Position numbers and translations under genes: made by a program | Assembly (NCBI GenBank): GCA_022511505.1 | Contig: JAFLTK010000345.1 | Coordinates: 1-32,062, forward strand | Reading direction: 5' to 3' | Length of the DNA stretch: 32,062 bases | Source: Muribaculaceae bacterium | Lineage (GTDB): Bacteria; Bacteroidota; Bacteroidia; Bacteroidales; Muribaculaceae | Shown here: in pieces, positions 23,685 through 31,779 of the stretch | Numbering within the stretch: the first letter of the stretch is position 1 | How the letters are laid out: each line of letters begins with the position of its first letter | Notes under the pieces: model-generated | Databases searched by the model: none | What the model was told of the DNA's origin: nothing | Seen by the model: only the letters and a program-made list of their open reading frames with translations

Positions 23685-24353
23685 TTATTCGACATCTATA
23701 ATATTGCCTTTCCAAATGGTAAAACCGACTTTGTTGATTACCGGGATTCTCACTTCTGAAGGGTTGGGAATCAATTTATATGGTCGCCCGAAGCCATCAG
23801 CCATTCCACGAGGGGTGGGTTTAATATCATCACAACCACGCGCTGAAACTAAACAACGTTTTATCTCAAACTGATTAATGCACTCCTTCATTTCGGGAAC
23901 TTTAAGCAAGAAATCGAGTGTCCTTATAAATTGATTTCTAGCATCAGCCTTCTTGCTATTGATATTACCGATAGACACTTCGTGCATTAAAAAATGTTTT
24001 GGAAACTCCTTGGTAACAACAATAAAATCGACACGACTCAATCCTTTTGACCAATCACATTTATTAGATTTGTTAAACTGGTTTACAAATTCTTCGTATT
24101 TGATAAATAGAAGATTGTTTGGTGCTTCGGGTGTCCCATTCTTGTATGTGGCAGCTCGATCAGCCGAGTTTTGACTACATTCTATAAGTCCATCGGCCTT
24201 GCAATCATGAATATGAAAGATATGTTTGTTGATAACTTGTGTCGGTACCTCAATAATGCCACAAAATTCGCCCAAAGAAACTATTTTGCGATGTATTATG
24301 GCATTGGCGACTTGATTTTTTAAGATATCAACAATCTGTGTGGGCTCAGCCAT
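23685..24353 (-). CDS. Partner protein of the AAA ATPase, unknown family
   Basis: 222 residues if it starts at the ATG at 24353 (MAEPTQIVDIL); in-frame ATGs at 24365 and 24374 are alternatives. The start lies inside the last eight bases of the ATPase gene, so the two are co-translated. I do not recognise the family. Visible features are a central segment CKADGLIEC (51-59), a stretch VDFIVVTKEFPKHFLMHEVSIGN with D109 and E125 spaced as in a PD-(D/E)xK-like nuclease core (the usual ExK lysine is absent; K134 and K135 follow soon after), and ARNQFIRTLDFLL. The C-terminus is beta-rich. It is AT-rich like its partner. A nuclease or effector role is inference only. Confidence 0.65.
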   Translation of the reverse strand: MAEPTQIVDILKNQVANAIIHRKIVSLGEFCGIIEVPTQVINKHIFHIHDCKADGLIECSQNSADRAATYKNGTPEAPNNLLFIKYEEFVNQFNKSNKCDWSKGLSRVDFIVVTKEFPKHFLMHEVSIGNINSKKADARNQFIRTLDFLLKVPEMKECINQFEIKRCLVSARGCDDIKPTPRGMADGFGRPYKLIPNPSEVRIPVINKVGFTIWKGNIIDVE

Positions 24354-25491
24354 TATATCTGTCATACTCGTCATAAATGTCGGTAATAGGGTCAGAAAGC
24401 CTTGTAGTATCAATCAAGGGATTTCCTTGATCATCTTTAATCTTAAGATTAATAATAGTTCCGTTCTCAACGAGATAAACGTCAACAGAATCTGCAGAGA
24501 TGTTAAGCGCATCGCTTTGCTTGCCGTAGCGCGCAAAAAGCAGATTGATGTAATTGACAATGTAAGGACTATGAGTTGCCATCATGAGAGTCATATCATA
24601 ATCATGTCGGGTCAAGAAACAACGTTCAATCAGGAAGTCGACTAATTCTATTTGATTGACAGGGTAAAGACTGAGCTCCGGTTCCTCAATAAAAATATGA
24701 ACACGCCGATATGGAAATTCACCAACGTTCATTCCGGCACGAAAACTTTTCAAATTATCAGTGTCGGCAAAATATCTGAAGAGCGCGCCATTCAACGAAT
24801 CTTCAAGATTGTATTTTGTCGCATAATAGTCGGTTATTAAACCTACAGGGGTCGACGTTTGTATACCTGAGGAAGCATTTGAAAGTTTGATGTTAAAATC
24901 GCCGTTTATACCATTGCCAATTATATTAAATGCGTGGGTCCCATTCTTTTGCTTCCTAACCGCAAAGTTTACACCTAAGAAGTTTAGATTAAGCTCGGAG
25001 GTCTGTTTACAAGCTGTCCTGAAGTTTTCTAATGTATCTTGCAGATAATAGTTGTCTTTATGCCTATCGACAGCACTACCGAGAAGGTCGGGAATAATTG
25101 AACGCTTGTCACTGATAAAAACTATTTTTTCAAGGCTCAGATGTTGACGTGCAACAACAAATCTTGCTGTTGTTTGCTTGTTCTTCATTATGATCTCATA
25201 AGGGCCATTCCTATAAGTAATTACCGAGTCGGGTAATAGATATTCAAGAAGTCCGGAGACTTTAAATAAAGGTAGTGTCTTGAAACCAATCTTAGTATTT
25301 TTAATCTTAGAGTGTTTTATAAAAGAACGTAGATTGATTCTCTTATACATCCATCGAAATAATGAAAGCACCTTCATGATAGTGCTCTTGCCACTTCCCG
25401 ATTCACCAATAAACAGTGTTAACGGTTTAATGTCAATAAGTTCGGCCTCTGAAATAGGGCCAAAGTTCTCAATTTTAAGATATTCTGACAT
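24346..25491 (-). CDS. ABC/OLD-like AAA ATPase (AAA15 type)
   Basis: 381 residues from the ATG at 25491 (an upstream TTG is rejected). It is a SMC/ABC-type ATPase: KIENFGPISEAELIDIKPLTLFIGESGSGKST holds Walker A (G29 to T37), an ABC-signature-like SNASSGIQ is at 204-211, Walker B is HIFIEEPELSLYP (E269/E270), and the H-loop is MMATHSPY with H307. A lid or coiled insert lies between about 50 and 200. This layout is shared by ATPases of OLD/Gabija/Septu/PARIS-type defence systems and by other AAA15 proteins. No TOPRIM domain follows, so it is not an OLD nuclease by itself. It is preceded by a good promoter and followed by the overlapping partner gene. Confidence 0.85.
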   Translation of the reverse strand: MSEYLKIENFGPISEAELIDIKPLTLFIGESGSGKSTIMKVLSLFRWMYKRINLRSFIKHSKIKNTKIGFKTLPLFKVSGLLEYLLPDSVITYRNGPYEIIMKNKQTTARFVVARQHLSLEKIVFISDKRSIIPDLLGSAVDRHKDNYYLQDTLENFRTACKQTSELNLNFLGVNFAVRKQKNGTHAFNIIGNGINGDFNIKLSNASSGIQTSTPVGLITDYYATKYNLEDSLNGALFRYFADTDNLKSFRAGMNVGEFPYRRVHIFIEEPELSLYPVNQIELVDFLIERCFLTRHDYDMTLMMATHSPYIVNYINLLFARYGKQSDALNISADSVDVYLVENGTIINLKIKDDQGNPLIDTTRLSDPITDIYDEYDRYNG

Positions 25492-25567
25492 AATGAAAGT
25501 GTTAGACAATAGACTTGCTCAAGTTGCTATATTTTAGGTCTATTGTTTTAGGAATGGTTGTTCTGAG

Positions 25568-25599
25568 CAAAATTAATGAAAAAAAGCATTTAATGCAAA
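25568..25599 (-). promoter_or_regulatory. Promoter of the AAA ATPase unit
   Basis: On the minus strand TTTG (25599-25596), a 20-base spacer, then TAATTTTG (25575-25568), matching the Bacteroidales pattern. The leader to the ATG at 25491 is about 70 bases and includes a short CTTG/CAAG hairpin (near 25511-25525). Confidence 0.7.
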
Positions 25600-25651
25600 A
25601 AAAGAAATGATAACGTCTTAAAAATTTGAATGTGGATAAAGAAAGATAAGA

Positions 25652-25694
25652 AACCGGGCCCTTGGCGGCGGGAGTGTCGACCAAGGGCCCGGTT
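25652..25694 (-). terminator. Intrinsic terminator of the secreted-protein operon
   Basis: AACCGGGCCCTTGG (25652-25665) pairs perfectly with 25681-25694 over 14 bases with a 15-base loop. On the minus strand it lies 12 bases after the stop at 25707 and is followed by a T-rich tail (TTTCTTATCTTTC), so it ends transcription coming from the LRR genes. Confidence 0.85.
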
Positions 25695-25706
25695 ATGGCA
25701 AGGGAT

Positions 25707-27968
25707 TTATCGAATGACGGTTTTGCGTCCTCCGACAATGTAAATGCCGGGGACAAGGCGTTCGGGGGCTACTTTAACGCCGTGGAGGTTGTAGATTTCT
25801 TGCGCTCCGATACCGTCGGCGTCGATGGCTTCAACGCCGCTGTTTTTGTCATCGGTGTAGAGCGAAATGGTCTGACCCTCAAGGGCGTTGGTCAGGTCAA
25901 GGGCAAAAGAGGTCGAGGGGAGGTCGGGCATTCTGAATGTATCCTCAACGTCGGTCTCGATAGCCACAATAGCTTTGGTCGTGGCAATCTCGATTGTATA
26001 CTCGCTCGGCGATATAGTCAGCGTTGCAACACCCTGCGCGTCAAAGCCAAAATAGCCGCTCATTCCCTGATAGCGACCGTAGGCAACAACGTCGGGATTG
26101 TCGATGGTCAGATAGACGGTGCGAGTGGTCTCAGAGGGTTTGGGGCCACGGGTGGTGACGGTGAAAAATGCGTCGGTCTTGGGGAGTTGAGAACCGGATA
26201 TGTAGATGATGTTACTGCTACCGGCAGGCTCCCAAATGTTTTTACCATCGCTGACGTTTACGAGGAACACCTGATTGCGGTATTCGCTCTTGACCGAGAT
26301 TTGCACCGAGTACCAGTCGGCGGTCGACTGATAGACGTTGGAAACGGTGTAGAGACCCTGAGCGTAGGTTGCCTCCAGACCGTTATAGACAATCGACAGC
26401 CCTTCGGGACCTTCAAATGTGTAAATGTAGTCGCCGGGGATGTCGGTGATGTCAATATAGAGGGTACTTCCATCGACAGCGTCGGCAAGGTCGATGGTCA
26501 CGGTCGATGCGGGCAGGTTGACGTTCATCTTGACGCCATCGAGCAGTATCGAGTTGATTTGTTTGAAGTTGGCGGCTTCGAGTGTCAGGGTCGAACCATT
26601 GGTCACATCAAATTGGGCCGGGAACGAGGTCATCATGACGTTGTCGTTATAGGCACGCGAGAGCCACGCGGCAGTGCTCGGAACGATGGTAACATAGCGC
26701 GGCGTGGTGTCTTCCTTGAAGTTGACGGTAAACTCGGCATTGCCATTAATCTGGGTCACGGGAACGTTGAAGCGAACGCCGTCAGACGACAGTGTCTGTG
26801 TGCCAAAAGTGACGCTCGCGATAACGTAGGACGATTGATATTGCTCCTTGACGGCAGCCTGTAGCGAAGTCTCGGGTATGTCGGTGACGGTGTAACGCCC
26901 GTCGTTATATGTGACGGTGGGGTTGGCCGGCATCCCGGTGAATGTCAGCACGTCGGCCGAGCAATTAAAGATATAGGTCACTTGACCGGGGTTCTCTTCT
27001 TCCTCGTCCTTGAGCCTGACGGTGACAATCATGCCATCGACAACGTCAAAATAGTCGGCACCGTTAAACACCTCAGCCTTGACTGCATCGGGATATTGAA
27101 CGGTAACGCCATCCTCGGCAATTTCATAGCCGGTGGCGGCCATGACGGTAATCTCACTCATCGAGCGGGGGAGATGGGCGATAGTTGTCTCGCCGGTCAA
27201 GGGAATGTCTACACCGTTGCGGTCGTGGGCAACGATACCTTGGAAACCTTTAGCGAGGAAAGTGACGGTGTTGGTGCCGGTCTGAGTAACGTCAAAGTTA
27301 AACGCGAGGTCGGTGTCGACACTACCGTTGTTGTAGGTGCGGGTAGAGTTGTTGAGGCCCAGCGATGTGCCGTTGACAGTAGCCGAGTTGACGTTATAGT
27401 CTGCCATATTGAAATAAATCTCAAGGTTGGTGCCGGCGACGATGCTCATCGAACCGCGGGCAAGCACCTCGGCAATTTCCTCGGCATCCATCATCGCACC
27501 ATATCCCACGCGCATCTGGCTGATGAAGCCCTCGGTGCCCGGGTTGGCAAAGTTGAACGAAAGGGTACACTCGGTTGTAGAGGCGGCTTCTTGATAGATG
27601 TTGACGCTACCGCCAGCGGTCGGGTAGTAACCGCAATCGGGGGTCAGCATATACCCGTAGTAGTTGTAGAAATCGCTCTGGACGTTACAAAGTGACGTCG
27701 GGACGGTCTTGCCGTCGACCTCGAGGCTGTAGAGGTCGACGTTGGTCACGGTGCCGATGAAAATTATATCGCCGGCGTTGAACGTGACCTCGGTGGGGTT
27801 ATTGGTGTAGATTTCAATCTGGCTGCCGGTGGTAACATTCCACATGTTCATCATGTAGCCGGGGCCGTTTACAACGGTGAACGTGGTAGTAACGCTTTGG
27901 GCGGCCGCGACGTTGACGCCGAGGCACGTTATCAAGGCGAGCAGAAATGTTGAAACGATTTTTTTCAT
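25707..27968 (-). CDS. Secreted multidomain protein with C-terminal sorting-like tail
   Basis: 753 residues. A signal peptide is clear (MKKIVSTFLLALITCLG to about residue 23, AAAQ). The body is beta-rich, with repeated Ig- or bacterial-adhesin-like units of about 90-130 residues; the openings YIFNCSADVLTFTGMPANPTV and YIYTFEGPEGLSIVYNGLEA, each followed by Y-x(2-3)-GxYTV, mark two related copies. The last ~30 residues (IYNLHGVKVAPERLVPGIYIVGGRK, ending with a basic residue) are the short type-IX-secretion-like C-terminal domain of Bacteroidales, suggesting export to the surface or medium. No enzyme motif was seen. It is 34 bases downstream of the LRR gene, in the same operon. Confidence 0.8.
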   Translation of the reverse strand: MKKIVSTFLLALITCLGVNVAAAQSVTTTFTVVNGPGYMMNMWNVTTGSQIEIYTNNPTEVTFNAGDIIFIGTVTNVDLYSLEVDGKTVPTSLCNVQSDFYNYYGYMLTPDCGYYPTAGGSVNIYQEAASTTECTLSFNFANPGTEGFISQMRVGYGAMMDAEEIAEVLARGSMSIVAGTNLEIYFNMADYNVNSATVNGTSLGLNNSTRTYNNGSVDTDLAFNFDVTQTGTNTVTFLAKGFQGIVAHDRNGVDIPLTGETTIAHLPRSMSEITVMAATGYEIAEDGVTVQYPDAVKAEVFNGADYFDVVDGMIVTVRLKDEEEENPGQVTYIFNCSADVLTFTGMPANPTVTYNDGRYTVTDIPETSLQAAVKEQYQSSYVIASVTFGTQTLSSDGVRFNVPVTQINGNAEFTVNFKEDTTPRYVTIVPSTAAWLSRAYNDNVMMTSFPAQFDVTNGSTLTLEAANFKQINSILLDGVKMNVNLPASTVTIDLADAVDGSTLYIDITDIPGDYIYTFEGPEGLSIVYNGLEATYAQGLYTVSNVYQSTADWYSVQISVKSEYRNQVFLVNVSDGKNIWEPAGSSNIIYISGSQLPKTDAFFTVTTRGPKPSETTRTVYLTIDNPDVVAYGRYQGMSGYFGFDAQGVATLTISPSEYTIEIATTKAIVAIETDVEDTFRMPDLPSTSFALDLTNALEGQTISLYTDDKNSGVEAIDADGIGAQEIYNLHGVKVAPERLVPGIYIVGGRKTVIR

Positions 27969-27973
27969 TTATC

Positions 27974-28004
27974 TGTTGTTGATGTTGTTATTGTTGTTGA
28001 TGTT
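27974..28004. repeat. 13-base direct repeat in the gap between the LRR gene and the next gene
   Basis: TGTTGTTGATGTT at 27974-27986 recurs at 27992-28004, five bases apart, covering almost the whole 34-base gap; the second copy contains part of the LRR gene's stop codon. On the mRNA it is an A/C-rich, unstructured leader before the downstream ATG, which may aid ribosome re-initiation. Confidence 0.6.
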
Positions 28005-31000
28005 ATTTTACCATTACTTTTTGGTTGCCGACGATGTAGAGGCCGGGGGCGAGGCCTGCAGTGGCGGTTGCGCGGTCAACGCGCTCGGCAACCTTGATGC
28101 CGGTGATGGTGTAGACATCTACAGTCGACTCTTGGGCATCGACAGCGACATTTTCAACGCCGGCAACGTCAACCGAGATTGGCGTTGTGTAGAGAATGAG
28201 GTTAGGGAAGGCCTCGTTGGTCATCGCACAGATTACCTTGCGTTTAGGCACATAGTTGAATATCGTGACACCGTTTTTGACGGTATACTCGGGGTCGGCG
28301 CTGACGTCCGGTCCCTCGAGTTCCTCGCCGATAAACATTTCATAATAGTAGTCATAGTAGACATCGCTCTGCTTGTCGCCAAGGAACCAGCGATAGACGG
28401 TTTCAACACCGTTAACCGAGGCTTCGGTCGAGAGGTCGACGCGGCCCTCGGCACAAGAGGCCACGAGGGGATTCTGGTTGGCATAGTAGTAGGTGTTGAA
28501 CACAGTCGGGTTGAACTGCTCGTAGCGTGGCAACGTTGCAAACGTCAGGTAGTTACCTTCAACGCTGAGCACAGCGAGATGATTGGCTACAGGCGAGACG
28601 TCGAGTGTCTCAAAATTGTTGTCGACAAGGACAAGTTCGCGCAGACCGCTGAGACCGGTCAGGTCTATGGTCGACAAACGGTTTTGAGTGGCGTTCAGTT
28701 GAGTGAGGCGGCTATTGTTTCCAAACTTGAGCGAAGTCAGATTATTTTCAGAGATAATGAGAGTTGTCAGGTTGGGATAGGCCGAGGCGTCAAATGTCGT
28801 GTAATTGTTGCCGCCGAGATTAAGGAAACGGAGGCCGCTGAGGTTGGCAAACGACTGCTCGCGCAGGTTGCTACCGTCGAGCACAAGTTCATAGAGAGTC
28901 GACGTCGTCGGGAGTTTAATGTTACCGTCGGTCAGACCGGCGCCGTGGATGTCAAACGCCTCGGCGCGAGTCATCGGCGTCGCATCAAGGTCGCGGAGCG
29001 GCACATTGAGCAAGAACATCATTGTCACATCGGCCGGGTCACCGTAGGTGTAGACCTTGGCCGTCTTGCCGGCAACGCTACGACCGGTGCGGTAAGTCTC
29101 GGTGTTGTTTTGGTCATAAAGATACTCGTCATACTGGCTGCCGTCGCCGTTCCAGTCGATATAGACGGCGTTGGCACCGTTTCCGGCAAATCGGAAACCG
29201 ATGTTGGCGGTACCGGTGGCCGTGGTAGTGAACGAGGCAACAAGGTTGGTAGGACGGTCGAGCACCTCGGTGACAGTGGTTGTCAACGGGGCGTTGTCAA
29301 ATGCCGGGAACACGGGATTGGTCATCTCGCAATAGACCTTCTTTCCTATGAGCGACTCGCTGAAGCGGGTAGCGCCATCGGTCAGCGTATAGAGAGCGGG
29401 ATCGACCGCGGTGTTGGTGTCGGCATACATCCATTTGTAGATAGTGGCCCCGTTGATGTTTTGGTCGCTGAGGTTGATTGATGCGCCGCCGGCAATGATG
29501 CTGTAAGGATTCTGGGGCGCGTAGGTATAATCGGCACCAACGGCATCGGGTGTTGGCAGAGTGACCAACGACAGGTTGTTGTTGGCAACATTAAGCGACG
29601 TCAAGCGACGCGAGTTGGCAAGTTGGAGCGAACTGATAGTATTGCCTGAAACGTTAAGGCTTGTCAAATTTGCGGCACCGGTCAAGTCGAGGTCTCCACT
29701 CATCAAGTTGTTGCTCAGGTCGAGACTTTTAAGACCGGCATAGTACTTGAAATCGATGTTGCTGATGCGGTTGTTGGCCAGGTTGAGGTTGTAGAAATAT
29801 TGCGGTTCCTCGATGATGATGGCGGTCAGGCGGTTGCCCGAGAGATTGACGTCGTGAAGGTTCATTTTCTGGAAGTCGCCGCGCACGCCCGAGAGATTGA
29901 TGGCGGTCAGGCGGTTGCCCGAAAGGTCAAGGGCGCGGAGGTTGCGGTTGTAACCGAGGTCGATGGCGGCGAGGTTGGCGCCGGCAACCGTCAACGTTGT
30001 CAGGGCTTCTGACTCGTTGAGGTCAATCGACGCAAGTTCTATTCCGTTCATTTCCAGAGCGGTAGCACCGAAACCATCGGTAATATAGACGGTCACGGGA
30101 GCCACGGGAATGGGCACCTTGAAACTGATGTTGGCGTCGGCGGGGAGCGAAGAGGCAGTCACAGCGCCCTCAAAGGTGTAATCTGTGCCGCCGGTGCTGA
30201 TGATAACGTCGGCCGGGAGCGCGAGGCCCGAAGCCATCGGCGCGCCGGCGAGTTTGAACGACACTGTCTGCCCGGCCATCGAACTTCCGGGGGTGAAAGT
30301 GAAAGCAACGGCAGGCTTGTCATAGTCCTCGGGGGTTTTGACCTTGAAGAGACCCGACTGTAAAGGCCAGTCGGGGAAAGCGGTGCAGTAGAACTCGACG
30401 TAAACCGAGTCGGGAATTGCTTGGTTGAACGTAATGACGCCATTTTCAAAGGTATACCAGGCGGGGTCGACCTCGTAGGGGTCGGCGGCGCGAGGCACTG
30501 CAAAAACTGCTGCGTAGGTAACCGGGGTGATGGTGTTGCCCTGCTCGTCGACGTATGGGGCACGGATTACCTCACTCGAAAAGTCAATCGGCTCGCCTAC
30601 TTTGTATTTGAAATCACAGTCGAGCGGACCGCGGTAATACATGTAGTCCCATCCCTCGCGAGGAAGCGGCAGGGTGGCAAAGTTTAGCAGGTTGTAACCC
30701 AGGTTGACACTCGCCAGTTTCTGGTTGTTGCTCAAATCTATCTCGGCAATCTGATTGTGTTGAAGATAGAGTAACTTCAAGTTGGGATTGTTGCTGAGAT
30801 CGATGCTCGAGATTTTGTTACCTGAAAGGTCAAGATATTCGAGGTAGGGATTATGGGTAAGGTCGACTTCGGTCACCTTATATATATCGTCGGAGTTATA
30901 GGAGCCTTGATGGCTTAGGTAGAACTCGCCGAGATTAGTGTTTCGAGAGATGTCGACCGAGGTTATCTTGGTGTTGGAGAGGTTGAGCACGTCGAGATGT

Positions 31001-31752
31001 TGGTTGCGGCTGACGTCGATTGACGAGATGTTGGTAACTTCGAGCACAAGCGACACCAAGTCGGGGCAACCGGAGGGGTCAATCGAGGTGATGCCATAGT
31101 TGTTGCGGCCGCTGAAATATTGCAGGTTAGGGAAGTTGCGCAAATCGAGTTGGGGGTCAACGACATCGTTGATGCCAACCTGAAGCAGAAGCAGGTCGGG
31201 GTGGTTGGTACCGATTTTCATCGCCGATGGGACCTTGAAAGCGTTGTCGGTCAGGTCGATAGAGTTGATAGCGGTATAGGGCGAGAGGTCGATGGCTGTC
31301 AACTCATTGTGTGACAAGTCAATGACGCTCAGGTTGGTCAACGCCGGCGAGAGTTCGAGCGCGCCCATATAGCAGCCGTGAACGTCGATATAGTCAATCA
31401 GCGAGGCGTCGCCATAGATGCGCACCTTGTTGTTTGTCTCGGTTACACTCAGCGAGATGGCCGTGGCCACAACGGCCTTATCACCGTCGGTGTCGGTCCC
31501 AAGCGAGTAGCGATTTACCTCGACATACTCCTGGGACTTGGGCCCCTCGACATAGAACTCGGCACCGTCGACCGTTGAGCCCAGATAGATGGTGAAATTA
31601 TTCTCGGGACCCTGATAGCCATAAATATTTGTGGTCAGGGTCATTACAACCGGCATATCGGCCGGGTCGGTTGCCGCAAAGGCCACGTCGGGGGTGGCGA
31701 GGAGAATAGCGGCCGCGAGGCCGGCGACAAATCCGCTAAATATTTTTTTCAT
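28003..31752 (-). CDS. Secreted leucine-rich-repeat protein with three LRR-plus-module units
   Basis: 1249 residues. A signal peptide covers about 1-27 (ending AFA). After a beta-rich head come three blocks of 20-22-residue LRRs (consensus LxxLDLSxNxIxxIDLS): about 130-360, 565-731 and 950-1073. Each block runs into the same module, starting (F)ATLP, then Y-x-Y with NP, iDLS and YT-x(3)-G-x(3)-F, and ending vxCxMTNxxFP (about 358-475, 730-835, 1072-1195; weakest in the first copy). A DWNGDGSQYDEY loop (867-878) looks calcium-binding. The last ~50 residues (VDVYTITGIKVAERV, then GLYIVGNQKVMVK) are a type-IX-secretion-like sorting tail. LRR surface proteins of this kind usually bind proteins or carbohydrates; the ligand is unknown. 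Confidence 0.87.
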   Translation of the reverse strand: MKKIFSGFVAGLAAAILLATPDVAFAATDPADMPVVMTLTTNIYGYQGPENNFTIYLGSTVDGAEFYVEGPKSQEYVEVNRYSLGTDTDGDKAVVATAISLSVTETNNKVRIYGDASLIDYIDVHGCYMGALELSPALTNLSVIDLSHNELTAIDLSPYTAINSIDLTDNAFKVPSAMKIGTNHPDLLLLQVGINDVVDPQLDLRNFPNLQYFSGRNNYGITSIDPSGCPDLVSLVLEVTNISSIDVSRNQHLDVLNLSNTKITSVDISRNTNLGEFYLSHQGSYNSDDIYKVTEVDLTHNPYLEYLDLSGNKISSIDLSNNPNLKLLYLQHNQIAEIDLSNNQKLASVNLGYNLLNFATLPLPREGWDYMYYRGPLDCDFKYKVGEPIDFSSEVIRAPYVDEQGNTITPVTYAAVFAVPRAADPYEVDPAWYTFENGVITFNQAIPDSVYVEFYCTAFPDWPLQSGLFKVKTPEDYDKPAVAFTFTPGSSMAGQTVSFKLAGAPMASGLALPADVIISTGGTDYTFEGAVTASSLPADANISFKVPIPVAPVTVYITDGFGATALEMNGIELASIDLNESEALTTLTVAGANLAAIDLGYNRNLRALDLSGNRLTAINLSGVRGDFQKMNLHDVNLSGNRLTAIIIEEPQYFYNLNLANNRISNIDFKYYAGLKSLDLSNNLMSGDLDLTGAANLTSLNVSGNTISSLQLANSRRLTSLNVANNNLSLVTLPTPDAVGADYTYAPQNPYSIIAGGASINLSDQNINGATIYKWMYADTNTAVDPALYTLTDGATRFSESLIGKKVYCEMTNPVFPAFDNAPLTTTVTEVLDRPTNLVASFTTTATGTANIGFRFAGNGANAVYIDWNGDGSQYDEYLYDQNNTETYRTGRSVAGKTAKVYTYGDPADVTMMFLLNVPLRDLDATPMTRAEAFDIHGAGLTDGNIKLPTTSTLYELVLDGSNLREQSFANLSGLRFLNLGGNNYTTFDASAYPNLTTLIISENNLTSLKFGNNSRLTQLNATQNRLSTIDLTGLSGLRELVLVDNNFETLDVSPVANHLAVLSVEGNYLTFATLPRYEQFNPTVFNTYYYANQNPLVASCAEGRVDLSTEASVNGVETVYRWFLGDKQSDVYYDYYYEMFIGEELEGPDVSADPEYTVKNGVTIFNYVPKRKVICAMTNEAFPNLILYTTPISVDVAGVENVAVDAQESTVDVYTITGIKVAERVDRATATAGLAPGLYIVGNQKVMVK
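29818..29922. repeat. Identical 24-base DNA repeat inside the LRR gene
   Basis: The 24 bases at 29818-29841 recur exactly at 29899-29922, 81 bases (27 codons) apart, encoding SGNRLTAI in both copies. Neighbouring bases are also similar, so this is a recent in-frame duplication of one repeat unit. Confidence 0.7.
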
Positions 31753-31779
31753 TTTTGAAACGTGGATTGAATTATCGGG

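Noticed and set aside
25662..26864. 400-codon + strand open frame opposite the 753-residue secreted protein
   Set aside because: It runs through the hairpin terminator and is antisense to a convincing gene; no motif in the translation.
27974..28004. Possible CRISPR-like repeat
   Set aside because: Only two 13-base copies with a 5-base spacer and low complexity; it is a leader repeat.
27877..29481. 534-codon + strand open frame opposite the LRR and secreted-protein genes
   Set aside because: It crosses two well-supported minus-strand genes with signal peptides and sorting tails; its Val/Gly/Arg-rich translation mirrors the repeated LRR codons.
29570..30000. Repeated short motifs as a possible CRISPR or tandem-repeat locus
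   Set aside because: The spacing follows the codons of the leucine-rich repeats in an open reading frame.
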